A DNA stretch of 64,000 nucleotides from Ignavibacterium sp. (GCF_025998815.1 NZ_AP026678.1:2790001-2854000); one strand, 5' to 3'; shown: positions 17,973-26,744, counted from the stretch's first letter. A program made the numbers and translations. Notes: a model not told the origin generated them from the sequence alone.

Positions 17973-18065
17973 TGTCACTCTGAACGAAGTGAAGAGTCTT
18001 TGAATTTAATTAGCTTTAGAAATTTCACTTCTGCTTTGCCGTCAGGCAGGAGGCTCGCTATGACA
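17973..18065. mobile_element. Short TGTCA...TGACA repeat element inside R1a
   Basis: Begins TGTCACTCTGAACGAAGTGA and ends GCTCGCTATGACA, with TGTCA/TGACA inverted ends. This is a widespread non-coding repeat type in Bacteroidota. The same unit is at 55590-55682. Confidence 0.6.
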
Positions 18066-18112
18066 AGAATATTTAATCAGAAGTTTCTGAAAATTATTCT
18101 GGCACGGTTTTA

Positions 18113-18130
18113 CTCTCTCTCTCTCTCTCT
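18113..18130. repeat. CT dinucleotide microsatellite, 9 units
   Basis: (CT)9 in R1a; the matching place in R1b holds (CT)12. It is about 275 bases upstream of the next start codon. Confidence 0.85.
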
Positions 18131-18302
18131 GTTGGGCGGAGCGGGAATGGATAGAGTATGCGACTCAGAACAACACAGAGCTTTATGAAGCATACAATGC
18201 TTCTGAAAACAAACACAACAAAAACAACTTCCCCAATATCTTCTGCAGCAAATATGAAAAATCTTTTACAACGGGTTTTACATAGCGTAAGAAAATCTAT
18301 TA

Positions 18303-18347
18303 TCATACTGAGCCCGCTTGACGGTAGGCAGGATTGTCGAAGTATGA
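18303..18347. repeat. Hairpin repeat inserted in the R1a leader only
   Basis: TCATACT (18303) and AGTATGA (18341) bracket GAGCCCG and GTCGAAG sequences. It belongs to the same type as the core of the MITE-like element at 16875. R1b lacks it, so R1a acquired it after duplication or R1b lost it. Confidence 0.55.
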
Positions 18348-18404
18348 CATTAAAAACACAGTAATTATTTCTTTCCCTAAGTAAAAAACAAATAGGTAAA
18401 AAAG

Positions 18405-20165
18405 ATGTTAAATAGAATTTTAGTCTTAAGTTTATTAGTAGCTGCTACGGTTGGTTTAACTTACTCTCAAACAAAATATAATACGAGAGAAGAAAAACTA
18501 CAGAGGTTGAAACAAAGAGAAGGAGTAAAAGTAACCGAAGTAGAAAAGGACATAATAAAAATAGAATTTCCGGAGGGCAAAACAATACTAAAGAATATTG
18601 CTGACTACCAACCACACGCGACCCGCAACCAACCTACTTACTCCCCAACCTTTGACAGCACAATAATAGACCTTACGACAATTGATACAACACTTTATTA
18701 CCAGAAATACATTTTCTGGCAGGAAGTGCCTATAAGCAATTTGCAGTATGATTATTTAAGGATAGATGACGTTAATAATAATGGTAAACAAGAATTGTAC
18801 GGCGCTAGAAAATATTTTTCATCTTCTGATTTGGCAGAACCTGTAACAGTTTATGAATTAAATAATTTTGAAATATTTTATGAGATATTTCAATACGATA
18901 CTGTTGTACACATTCGAAATATTTATGATGTAAATCGAGACGGGAAAAAGGAAGTTCATTTTACACCCTCCATTTTGACACCATATGAACAGAGATTTTA
19001 CTCAAAACCTTTTGACACATCTTTAGCAACGAACTTGAATTTTATATTTAATCCTGATCTGCCCTATCAACTCGATGATCCTACTTTGGGAGATTTTGAT
19101 GGCGATCAGCAAACTGATTTAGTATTTGATAAGGCATCGAATGTTTACATCTTTGAGTATAATCCCATAATAAATAATTTTGATTCTGTTTATCACTTTC
19201 AAGTACCCGATCCAATTGACCTTGGTATAGGCGGTTATTCAGTCGGAGATTTTGACCTCGATGGAAAAACAGATATTGTATTCAGCACTGTCAGAGGAAA
19301 GGTTTTCGTAATTGAGAATGAAGGTGATAACCAATATTCCGATGTTTGGCAGGGAAGTGTAGAAAGCAATAATGCTTATGTTCATACCTGGACAAATGAC
19401 ATTGATAAAAACGGAAAGCCGGAGTTCTGGGTCTTAGCTGATGCTTACTATAACGGTATAGGCACAACAAGGATAACAATATTTGAAACATATGGAGAGA
19501 ACAGTTATCAAGCAGTTGGAAGGATTGATCTTGTTGGGATAATGTCTTTCTATGCGGGTAATATGCAGGCAATTGATGTTGATAATAATGGAACTGAAGA
19601 GGTTGCTGTGTGCATTGATGATAATTTCCTGATTCTTAAGTTCAATGGAAGTAAAAATCATCATACTTATGGGGTTTATTACATTAAGCAAAATGAACTT
19701 AATACAGAGGAAGAATATCAGGTTTATATGGGAGCAATAATGTATGACCTGCAAAGTACTGACAAATATGAAATTCTGATTTCAATGTATCATATTATAG
19801 AGGGTCAATCAACAATTGGTAGGTATTTAACTAAAATATATAAACCTGATAGCACGACCAGTGTTAAGAATGATGAAATATTTCCATCGAATATAATGTT
19901 GCATCAAAACTACCCGAATCCTTTTAATCCTGAAACTAATATTAAGTTTAGTTTAAATAAAACAGAAAATGTTTCAATAAAAGTTTATGACATTTTAGGG
20001 AAAGAAATAAAACTGCTGTTAGAAAAAACTCTTCCATCCGGAGAACATAAAATTCAATGGGACGGGAAAGACAATGAAGGAAACATACTCCCCGGAGGTG
20101 TTTACCTCATTCAAATGACAGCCGGTAACTATCGGCAGACAATAAAAACAGTTTTATTAAAATAA
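18405..20165 (+). CDS. T9SS-exported FG-GAP repeat protein (cassette A, gene 1)
   Basis: A 586-residue protein with a signal peptide (ILVLSLLVAATVGLTYSQ), repeated FG-GAP/VCBS-type loops (DDVNNNGKQELYG, YDVNRDGKKEVHF, GDFDGDQQTDLVF, GDFDLDGKTDIVF, IDVDNNGTEEVAV) that suggest a calcium-binding beta propeller, and a C-terminal type A sorting domain (NYPNPFNPETNIKF, GVYLIQMTAG, terminal VLLK). It should be exported by SecYEG and T9SS and fixed on or released from the cell surface. Its sorting domain differs from those at 21252 and 55985. The gene at 20178 follows after 12 bases. Confidence 0.88.
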   Translation: MLNRILVLSLLVAATVGLTYSQTKYNTREEKLQRLKQREGVKVTEVEKDIIKIEFPEGKTILKNIADYQPHATRNQPTYSPTFDSTIIDLTTIDTTLYYQKYIFWQEVPISNLQYDYLRIDDVNNNGKQELYGARKYFSSSDLAEPVTVYELNNFEIFYEIFQYDTVVHIRNIYDVNRDGKKEVHFTPSILTPYEQRFYSKPFDTSLATNLNFIFNPDLPYQLDDPTLGDFDGDQQTDLVFDKASNVYIFEYNPIINNFDSVYHFQVPDPIDLGIGGYSVGDFDLDGKTDIVFSTVRGKVFVIENEGDNQYSDVWQGSVESNNAYVHTWTNDIDKNGKPEFWVLADAYYNGIGTTRITIFETYGENSYQAVGRIDLVGIMSFYAGNMQAIDVDNNGTEEVAVCIDDNFLILKFNGSKNHHTYGVYYIKQNELNTEEEYQVYMGAIMYDLQSTDKYEILISMYHIIEGQSTIGRYLTKIYKPDSTTSVKNDEIFPSNIMLHQNYPNPFNPETNIKFSLNKTENVSIKVYDILGKEIKLLLEKTLPSGEHKIQWDGKDNEGNILPGGVYLIQMTAGNYRQTIKTVLLK

Positions 20166-20177
20166 AGGAATTAAAAA

Positions 20178-21140
20178 ATGAAAAAGATATTTTTCTTTTT
20201 TGCTTTATTCTGTTCCTTTGCGTTAGCACAAGGATGGAACGGCACAGTTATGACTTCCATTAATGAACCAAATCTTGAAAAAATGGATTTAGCTGCAAAT
20301 GCTTCGGGCATTCACGTCCTAATTAAAAGAACAAATGGAAACATAGTATATTTTTATCTCAATTCATCAGGAATTGTAGACGTAAATAAAACATATACAA
20401 TGGAAGCCAACGGGGATTTCCCAAACATTGTTGCTTCAAACAATATAATTTATGCCCTATATAAAACAAGCAACAACATCAAAGGGAAATATTCAACAAA
20501 TGGTGGTACAAGCTGGAGTAATTTGCCTTATAATATTAATACAACGACAAATCTTTGTAACGGTGTTGATGCTGAATATCAGGATCAACTTGGAGTTCAT
20601 ATTGTATGGGCTACTAGAGATAATTACCCGAACTTTGAAACTTATTATTATAGATTAGATCCATCAAACAACCAATGGGTAGAATTCAAAAATGTAACTG
20701 ACCACAGTTTAGCACAATTCGGTGGTCGTCCTTCGGTTTCATTTTCGGCTGGTAGGGTTCACGTCTCTTTCAACACATCATATTATGATGATCCCTGGGT
20801 TCCTGGTAATGCTGTAACAAGAGACAGACTTGATGGTGTTTGGCAAACTCCTCAGCCTGTTGTTTCTGGCTCGGAAGAAACAGTTAAGGAAAAATTGTTG
20901 GTTAGAGGAAACACTTTGTTTATGTTTTATGCAAAGTGGGTAAATGTAGGTGGATTAATTAGAAATGATTTATTGTACAGAACAAGAAGTGTTACGGGAA
21001 CAACTTGGTCAAGTCCATCAACGCTTGCTTATTCAATTGAAGAATCAGGTAATGCCTTTAATCTTACAAAAACGACAAATGATAATGTTCATCTTATTTA
21101 TTATCCGGAATATGTTGAACCCAACTTTGGCTTGGCTTAA
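20178..21140 (+). CDS. BNR-like T9SS protein, N-terminal part before an in-frame stop
   Basis: 320 residues: signal peptide (IFFFFALFCSFALAQ) then beta-propeller-like repeats with Asp-box-like motifs (KYSTNGGTSWSN; TGTTWSSPS), as in BNR/sialidase folds. TAA at 21138-21140 interrupts the frame; reading through gives RSFNGSIWTSPILLDTD and continues without shift into the fibronectin-like and sorting domains to 21890. A tyrosine codon turned to TAA is the simplest explanation. Without the sorting domain this product could not be attached by T9SS. The whole gene would be about 570 residues. Confidence 0.75.
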   Translation: MKKIFFFFALFCSFALAQGWNGTVMTSINEPNLEKMDLAANASGIHVLIKRTNGNIVYFYLNSSGIVDVNKTYTMEANGDFPNIVASNNIIYALYKTSNNIKGKYSTNGGTSWSNLPYNINTTTNLCNGVDAEYQDQLGVHIVWATRDNYPNFETYYYRLDPSNNQWVEFKNVTDHSLAQFGGRPSVSFSAGRVHVSFNTSYYDDPWVPGNAVTRDRLDGVWQTPQPVVSGSEETVKEKLLVRGNTLFMFYAKWVNVGGLIRNDLLYRTRSVTGTTWSSPSTLAYSIEESGNAFNLTKTTNDNVHLIYYPEYVEPNFGLA

Positions 21141-21251
21141 AGGTCTTTTAATGGTTCAATCTGGACAAGCCCAATCCTTCTTGATACTGATCCAAGCTAT
21201 GGAAGAAATGTTGGATTTACAAGCGTATCGAATGATTTATTTCTTACATTT

Positions 21252-21890
21252 ATGAGAGGCAGCGATAATTTTTTAAGGTACAAACAATACGATGCAGCAC
21301 CACTGGCACCACAGAACCCACAGCTAAGTGCAAATCCGGGAAATAATAAAGTAAGAGTAAGCTGGACAAGAAATAATGAAGCAGATATTTCTTTTTATGA
21401 AGTATGGAGAAAAGTTGCTGAACTGGGTGGAGTATGGCAAAACATCGGGACAACAACAAATAATTATTTTGTTGATAATGATTATTTGTATGCACCGGGT
21501 GCAGGAGATTTTACATTAACATATAAAATAAGAGCAAAAGATATAGGGAACCACTATTCAGATTTTAGTGTCGGAGTGACAACGAGAGCAGAATTTTTAG
21601 GTAAAGATATTACAGCAATAAATTCAGGAGAATTCAAATTAATGGAAAACTACCCAAACCCATTCAATCCATCAACAAAGATCAGTTGGCAGTCGCCAGT
21701 AGGCAGTTGGCAAACACTAAAAGTTTATGATGTGTTGGGAAGGGAAGTGGCCACATTAGTAGATGAGTACAGAGAAGCAGGAAATTATGAAATTGAATTT
21801 AATGCGTCAAATCTTCCAAGCGGAGTTTATATCTACAAGCTGCAAGCTGGTGAATTTGTACAAAACAAGAAAATGTTATTAACGAAATAG
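21252..21890 (+). CDS. BNR-like T9SS protein, C-terminal part after the in-frame stop
   Basis: This is in the same frame as 20178-21140, and the sequence is coding in character from 21141 onward, so the ATG at 21252 is probably not a true start. It has a fibronectin type III-like domain (PQNPQLSANPGNNKVRVSW, SFYEVWRKV, YKIRAKDIGNHYS) and a type A sorting domain (NYPNPFNPSTKISW, VYDVLGREVATL, PSGVYIYKLQAGEF, terminal MLLTK). It has no signal peptide of its own. The last 240 bases are part of repeat R3. Confidence 0.7.
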   Translation: MRGSDNFLRYKQYDAAPLAPQNPQLSANPGNNKVRVSWTRNNEADISFYEVWRKVAELGGVWQNIGTTTNNYFVDNDYLYAPGAGDFTLTYKIRAKDIGNHYSDFSVGVTTRAEFLGKDITAINSGEFKLMENYPNPFNPSTKISWQSPVGSWQTLKVYDVLGREVATLVDEYREAGNYEIEFNASNLPSGVYIYKLQAGEFVQNKKMLLTK

Positions 21891-21930
21891 TTCAAATGAA
21901 TAACTTTACACATTAATTGAATCACTGAAT
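21651..21930 (+). repeat. R3a: repeated sorting-domain tail plus downstream DNA
   Basis: Nearly identical to 57467-57747, including silent sites: the only obvious coding difference is GREV here versus GRVV there. It covers the T9SS sorting domain, the stop codon and about 40 bases after it, and leads into the palindrome at 21931. Confidence 0.9.
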
Positions 21931-21958
21931 GTAGAGACTTGCCATGGCAAGTCTCTAC
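21931..21958. repeat. 28-bp perfect palindrome ending cassette A
   Basis: GTAGAGACTTGCCA followed by its exact reverse complement. The identical palindrome is at 57748-57775. It could act as a terminator or as a recombination or transposition target. Confidence 0.85.
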
Positions 21959-22010
21959 AACCTGTAATCGTCTTGTAATTTGCTTGTATTATAAGGAGGT
22001 TTCTATCAAA

Positions 22011-22079
22011 ATGCTGGAGTTGATATTCGAGTCAAATAACAAATCTTATACTTTAGACATATCTAAATCTTATCTGTGA
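22011..22079 (+). CDS. Possible 22-residue peptide behind a strong ribosome site
   Basis: AAGGAGGT lies about 10 bases before ATG 22011, the strongest Shine-Dalgarno-like sequence noticed in the window. The frame has 22 codons and ends in TGA at 22079. The peptide (MLELIFESNNKSYTLDISKS...) has no known relative that I recognise. It may be the surviving 5' end of a lost gene, since it follows directly on the cassette A palindrome. Confidence 0.3.
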   Translation: MLELIFESNNKSYTLDISKSYL

Positions 22080-22096
22080 TTATTCTTCGAATGGAT

Positions 22097-22801
22097 TTAA
22101 TTATTAGAATTTTTAACCAATCTTTCATATAACTCAATATCTTCTGGTGTGGTTATCTTAAAATTAAATACTGAACCTTCAACAATATTAATTTTCTTTC
22201 CGATTCTCTGAACAAGCATTGATTCATCTGTTCCAATGAAATTTTCTCTGAATGCTTTGTTCATGGCTTTCAACAAGTCTTTGTATTTGAATATCTGCGG
22301 AGTCTGAACATAATAAACTTCGTCTCGATTCAGATAATCATCAACAAATTTATGTGCCTTTATCAAAGTCTCTTTTGCTTTTATACAAACAAGTGCGTTA
22401 CCTTTCTCTTTTGCAACTTTTATAGAATTTGTTAAGACAGCATCAGGAAGTAGTGCCCTTGCAGCATCGTGTACAACAATTAAATCATTATCATTAGCAT
22501 CTGAGGAAAGTAATGCATTATAAACCGAATGTTGCCTTGTTTCTCCGCCTTCAACAATAAGTTTAACTTTAGTGAATTTATATTTATTGATGATTCTTAT
22601 TAGTAAATCAAAATAGTTTGGTTCTGCGGCAATAATTATTCGATTAATCAGTTTATTTTTCTGGAAGGTTTCTAATGTGTAAGCTATCAGTTCTTTGTTG
22701 TTGATTCTTAGATATTGTTTAGGAGTGGCAATGCCTTTTTTATCAACATTGCCAGCTCTTAAACCTTTTCCACCAGCGGGAATAATAGCAATAACGCTCA
22801 T
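22097..22801 (-). CDS. ispD: 2-C-methyl-D-erythritol 4-phosphate cytidylyltransferase
   Basis: A 234-residue nucleotidyltransferase of the MEP isoprenoid pathway (MEP + CTP to CDP-ME). AIIPAGGKGLRAG is the CTP loop, followed by KQYLRINNKELIAYTL; VVHDAARALLP and DEVYYVQTPQIFKYKDL match IspD rather than generic transferases, and DESMLVQRIGKKINIVEGS closes the site. Starts 6 bases after the queA stop, in one transcription unit with queA. With ispG at 997 it indicates the MEP route. Confidence 0.95.
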   Translation of the reverse strand: MSVIAIIPAGGKGLRAGNVDKKGIATPKQYLRINNKELIAYTLETFQKNKLINRIIIAAEPNYFDLLIRIINKYKFTKVKLIVEGGETRQHSVYNALLSSDANDNDLIVVHDAARALLPDAVLTNSIKVAKEKGNALVCIKAKETLIKAHKFVDDYLNRDEVYYVQTPQIFKYKDLLKAMNKAFRENFIGTDESMLVQRIGKKINIVEGSVFNFKITTPEDIELYERLVKNSNN

Positions 22802-22807
22802 ATCATT

Positions 22808-23842
22808 TTACAAAATTAACATTGCATCGCCGTAACTCAGGAATCTGTATTTATTCTTTACAGCATACTTATATGCTTTCATTATCAAATCTGTTCCGGC
22901 AAACGCTGCAACAAGCAAAAGCAATGTCGATTCAGAAGCATGGAAATTCGTTATTAGTTTCTGAGTAACCTTGAAAGTATAAGGTGGATAGATGAATTTA
23001 TCTGTCCAGCCACGAGCAGGTTTTACAAATCCTTCTGCGGTTGTACTTGTTTCCAAAGCACGACATGTGCTAGTTCCAACAACAAAGACATTATTTTTTT
23101 CTCTTAATGCTTTGTTAATAATTTCAGCAGACTTTTCAGGTATTTCATAATATTCAGAATCCATTCTGTGTTTTGTTAAATCTTCAACTTCAACTGGTCT
23201 GAATGTTCCCAAACCTATATGAAGAATTACAGGAACGATATGAATCCCTTTCTTTTCTATTTTTTGTAAAAGTTTTTCTGTGAAGTGTAATCCTGCTGTT
23301 GGTGCGGCAACTGAACCATCAACTTTAGCATAAACTGTCTGATAATTTTGTTTATCACTTGGTTCAGGGTCGCGTTTGATGTATGGTGGAAGAGGAGTCA
23401 AACCAATTTTTTCAATCATCTGAAAAACTTTTCCGGGTTGATTAAATCTTACAGTTCTTCCTCTTGAAGTAGTGTTATCAATAATTTCGCACCAGAGATT
23501 ATCATCAAAATAAATTTTATTACCAATTCGAACCTTACGAGCCGGATCAACAATTACATCCCATATACAATCTTCCTTGTTTAACTCTCTCAAGAGGAAA
23601 ACTTCTATTTTAGCATTGGTCTTTTCCTTCTTTCCATATAGTCTTGCCTGAAATACTTTAGTTTCATTAACGACAAGCACATCACCTTTTTCCATATAAT
23701 CAACTACATCATAAAAATGCTTGTCTTGCATTTCGCCAGTTTTACGGTCAAGAACCAGTAACTTTGCTTTATCCCTTGGTGAAACGGGATATTTCGCTAT
23801 CTGATTCTTGGGCAAGTTATAACTGAAATCTGATAATTTCAT
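22808..23842 (-). CDS. queA: tRNA preQ1(34) S-adenosylmethionine ribosyltransferase-isomerase
   Basis: A 344-residue QueA, which moves the ribosyl part of SAM onto preQ1 in tRNA to give epoxyqueuosine. Family signatures are FSYNLPKNQIAKYPVSPRDKAKLLVLDR at the start, SVAAPTAGLHFTEKLL, HIGLGTFRPV, VGTSTCRALE and ITNFHASESTLLLLVAAFAG. Normal length. queD and queE are elsewhere in the window (42975-44104). Confidence 0.97.
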   Translation of the reverse strand: MKLSDFSYNLPKNQIAKYPVSPRDKAKLLVLDRKTGEMQDKHFYDVVDYMEKGDVLVVNETKVFQARLYGKKEKTNAKIEVFLLRELNKEDCIWDVIVDPARKVRIGNKIYFDDNLWCEIIDNTTSRGRTVRFNQPGKVFQMIEKIGLTPLPPYIKRDPEPSDKQNYQTVYAKVDGSVAAPTAGLHFTEKLLQKIEKKGIHIVPVILHIGLGTFRPVEVEDLTKHRMDSEYYEIPEKSAEIINKALREKNNVFVVGTSTCRALETSTTAEGFVKPARGWTDKFIYPPYTFKVTQKLITNFHASESTLLLLVAAFAGTDLIMKAYKYAVKNKYRFLSYGDAMLIL

Positions 23843-23875
23843 ACGATCACCTTATCTTATTTTTGTTATTAAATG

Positions 23876-23900
23876 GCAGGCGAGAGATGTTCCCGCCTGC
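23876..23900 (-). terminator. Stem-loop between ppdK and queA
   Basis: GCAGGCG and CGCCTGC make a 7-bp perfect stem with an 11-base loop just after the ppdK stop. There is no T-run on the minus strand, so it may be a processing or stabilising stem rather than a terminator. Confidence 0.4.
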
Positions 23901-23914
23901 TAATTTTCTCTTAC

Positions 23915-26734
23915 TTATTTTGTGCTTTTCTTTTTTGCTTTAGCTTTTGTTTTGCTAGCAGACTTTGCTTTTGGTTTTGCAGCAGCTTTTGATTTAGTCG
24001 TCTTAGTAGTTCTTTCGTTCAAAACTGCACGAGCCGCAGCAAGTCTTGCAATAGGAACTCGGAAAGGTGAACAACTTACATAATCCAATCCGGTTCTATG
24101 ACAGAATTCAACAGAAGCAGGTTCACCACCATGCTCACCGCAAATTCCAACTTTCAGATTTGGTCTGCTTGAGCGACCAAGCTTTGTTCCCATTTCGACC
24201 AATTTACCAACACCTTGCTGATCAATTGTTTCGAAAGGATCTGCTGGTAGAATTTCCTGTTGAACATATAATGGAAGGAATTTACCTGCATCATCTCTTG
24301 ATAATCCGAAAGTAGTTTGTGTAAGGTCATTAGTTCCAAAGCTGAAGAACTCTGCTCTTGTTGCAATTTCATCAGCAGTAACAGCAGCACGAGGCAACTC
24401 AATCATTGTTCCGACGAGATAGTCAATCTTCTTTCCTTTTTCCTGCATTACTTCTGCAGCAACTCTTCTAACAATATCTTCCTGTAATTTGAATTCGTTT
24501 ACATGACCAACCAGCGGAATCATTATTTCAGGTTTAACTTTTATACCTTCATTCATTACATTGATTGCAGCTTCAATAATTGCTCTTGCCTGCATCTCTG
24601 TAATTTCAGGATAGAGAACACCAAGTCGGCAACCACGGAAACCAAGCATCGGATTGAATTCGTGTAAACTGTCAATCTTTGCTTTAAGAGTTTCGTAGCT
24701 AATTCCGAGTGCCTGAGCAAGTTCATTAATTTCTTTTTCTGTATGAGGAAGGAATTCATGTAATGGAGGATCAAGTGTTCTGATTGTAACCGGATATCCT
24801 TTCATCACTCTGAATATTCCTTCGAAGTCTTCTCTCTGAAGCGGAAGTAATTCTGAAAGTGCAGCTTTTCTTTCTTCAACTGTATCTGCGACAATCATTT
24901 TTCTAACTGACATAATTCTGTTTTCACCAAAGAACATATGTTCTGTTCGGCAAAGTCCAATACCTTCAGCACCAAAAGCAATTGCATTTGATGCCTGATC
25001 AGGTTGATCAGCATTTGTTCTTACTTTTAGTCTTCTGATGCTATCAGCCCAATTCATCAGACTGTTATAAGTCTGGAATGTTGGTGAATCTTTTGGATCG
25101 AGTGTTTTTGTGATTAGCACCTGAATTACTTCTGAAGGTTTGGTTTCAAGCTTACCAAGAATTACTTCACCGGTTGATCCATCAATAGAAATGTAATCAC
25201 CTTCTTTAATTAAAACATCATCTCTGCCTTCAACAGTAATTGAACGATCAGCATAGTTGATTTTTAATGCTCCGCAACCAGCAACACAAACTTTACCCAT
25301 CTGTCTCGCAACAAGTGCAGCGTGAGAAGTCATTCCGCCTCTTGCAGTAAGAATACCTTCAGCAGCATTCATTCCTTTAATATCTTCTGGTGAGGTTTCA
25401 ATTCTTACAAGAATTACTTTGTCACCATTCTTAGCCATCTCTTCAGCATCCTGAGCACTTAACGCAACTTTACCAGATGCTGCGCCCGGACCAGCATTTA
25501 ATCCTTTTGCAATTAATCTTCCGGACTCAACTGCTTTTTTCTTTTCTTCAGAATCGAAAATTGGTCTTAGTAATTGATTAAGCTGATTTGGTTCAATTCT
25601 TAAGATAGCTTCCTCTTTCGAAATCAATCTTTCCTTAACCATATCAACAGCCATTTTGATAGCTGCAAATCCGGTTCTCTTTCCAACACGGCACTGAAGC
25701 ATCCATAATTTGCCTTGCTGAATTGTGAACTCAATATCCATCATATCCTTGTAATGCTTTTCAAGGATTTTTCTGATATTATCAAGTTGTTTGTATAAAG
25801 CAGGATTTTCTTTTGCAAGTTCTGAAATCGGATGCGGAGTTCTGATACCAGCAACAACATCCTCACCTTGCGCATTAAACAGATACTCACCGTAGAAAAC
25901 ATTTTCTCCCGTAGCAGGATCACGAGTAAATGCAACACCTGTTCCTGAATCTTCTCCCATATTTCCAAATACCATTGACTGAACATTAACAGCAGTTCCC
26001 CACCATTCAGGAATGTTGTTCAGTTTACGATATACAATTGCTCTTTCATTCATCCAGCTTCCGAATACAGCACCAATTGCACCCCAAAGTTGTTCCATCG
26101 GATCATCCGGAAAATCGTGTCCGGTTTTTTCTTTGATTGCAGTTTTAAATTCGTGAACTAATTCTTTTAAATCATCGGCGGTTAATTCTGTATCAAGCTT
26201 AACGCCTTTAGCATGCTTTTTGTTTTCGATGATTACTTCAAAAGGATCGTGTTCGTGTTTGTCTTTTGGCTTTAAGCCAAGAACAACATCTCCATACATT
26301 TGAACAAATCTTCTGTATGAATCGTAAGCAAATCTTGGATTGCTTGTTTTTTCGATAAGTCCCTGAACAGTTACATCATTCAATCCGAGATTAAGAATTG
26401 TGTCCATCATTCCTGGCATAGAAGCTCTTGCACCGGAACGAACAGAAACGAGCAAAGGATTTTTTGGATCGCCAAAAACGGCACCCATTTCTTTTTCAAC
26501 CTTTTTGAGAGCATCAAGAACCTGTGCTTTTAGTTCTTTGGGATATTTGTGGTTGTTTTTATAATAGTAAGTACAAACTTCGGTTGTGATAGTAAAACCG
26601 GCAGGAACCGGTAAACCTATATTAACCATTTCAGCGAGGTTAGCACCTTTACCTCCGAGTAAAGCTTTCATATCAGCTTTACCTTCAGCTTTTTTACCGC
26701 CGAAGAAGTACACATATTTCTGCGTTTTTGCCAT
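23915..26734 (-). CDS. ppdK: Pyruvate, phosphate dikinase
   Basis: A 939-residue PPDK, interconverting pyruvate, ATP and Pi with PEP, AMP and PPi. It has the N-terminal ATP-grasp domain ([30 protein letters not shown]), the swivelling domain with catalytic histidine in [15 protein letters not shown], and the PEP-binding TIM barrel ([33 protein letters not shown] with the catalytic cysteine). The last ~35 residues are a Lys/Ala/Ser/Thr tail rich in KAKAKKK, absent from typical PPDKs. GGAGG lies 10 bases before the ATG. Confidence 0.97.
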   Translation of the reverse strand: MAKTQKYVYFFGGKKAEGKADMKALLGGKGANLAEMVNIGLPVPAGFTITTEVCTYYYKNNHKYPKELKAQVLDALKKVEKEMGAVFGDPKNPLLVSVRSGARASMPGMMDTILNLGLNDVTVQGLIEKTSNPRFAYDSYRRFVQMYGDVVLGLKPKDKHEHDPFEVIIENKKHAKGVKLDTELTADDLKELVHEFKTAIKEKTGHDFPDDPMEQLWGAIGAVFGSWMNERAIVYRKLNNIPEWWGTAVNVQSMVFGNMGEDSGTGVAFTRDPATGENVFYGEYLFNAQGEDVVAGIRTPHPISELAKENPALYKQLDNIRKILEKHYKDMMDIEFTIQQGKLWMLQCRVGKRTGFAAIKMAVDMVKERLISKEEAILRIEPNQLNQLLRPIFDSEEKKKAVESGRLIAKGLNAGPGAASGKVALSAQDAEEMAKNGDKVILVRIETSPEDIKGMNAAEGILTARGGMTSHAALVARQMGKVCVAGCGALKINYADRSITVEGRDDVLIKEGDYISIDGSTGEVILGKLETKPSEVIQVLITKTLDPKDSPTFQTYNSLMNWADSIRRLKVRTNADQPDQASNAIAFGAEGIGLCRTEHMFFGENRIMSVRKMIVADTVEERKAALSELLPLQREDFEGIFRVMKGYPVTIRTLDPPLHEFLPHTEKEINELAQALGISYETLKAKIDSLHEFNPMLGFRGCRLGVLYPEITEMQARAIIEAAINVMNEGIKVKPEIMIPLVGHVNEFKLQEDIVRRVAAEVMQEKGKKIDYLVGTMIELPRAAVTADEIATRAEFFSFGTNDLTQTTFGLSRDDAGKFLPLYVQQEILPADPFETIDQQGVGKLVEMGTKLGRSSRPNLKVGICGEHGGEPASVEFCHRTGLDYVSCSPFRVPIARLAAARAVLNERTTKTTKSKAAAKPKAKSASKTKAKAKKKSTK

Positions 26735-26744
26735 TGTTACATTA

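Larger units (their letters stand above)
17818..18286 (+). repeat. R1a: long dispersed leader repeat upstream of a T9SS protein gene
   Basis: About 0.45 kb that recurs at 55436-55921 with high identity and the same orientation, each copy directly upstream of an FG-GAP T9SS protein gene. It holds a TGTCA...TGACA bounded unit (17973-18065), a CT microsatellite, and AT-rich DNA. The frame seen across it (translating as HSERSEES) is the usual false translation of such a repeat. After 18286 the copies diverge because R1a carries an extra hairpin repeat. No gene is supported here. Confidence 0.85.

Noticed and set aside
17895-18188. 97-codon frame reading HSERSEES within R1a, and its 111-codon counterpart at 55476-55811
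   Set aside because: This translation comes from the TGTCACTCTGAACGAAGTGA non-coding repeat and the CT tract; it is a well-known false gene pattern with no conserved protein.
18146-18290. Possible coding remnant (EWIEYATQNNTELYEAYN) at the end of R1
   Set aside because: It is open in both copies for about 50 codons, but differences between copies are not biased to silent sites and there is no start or known relative.
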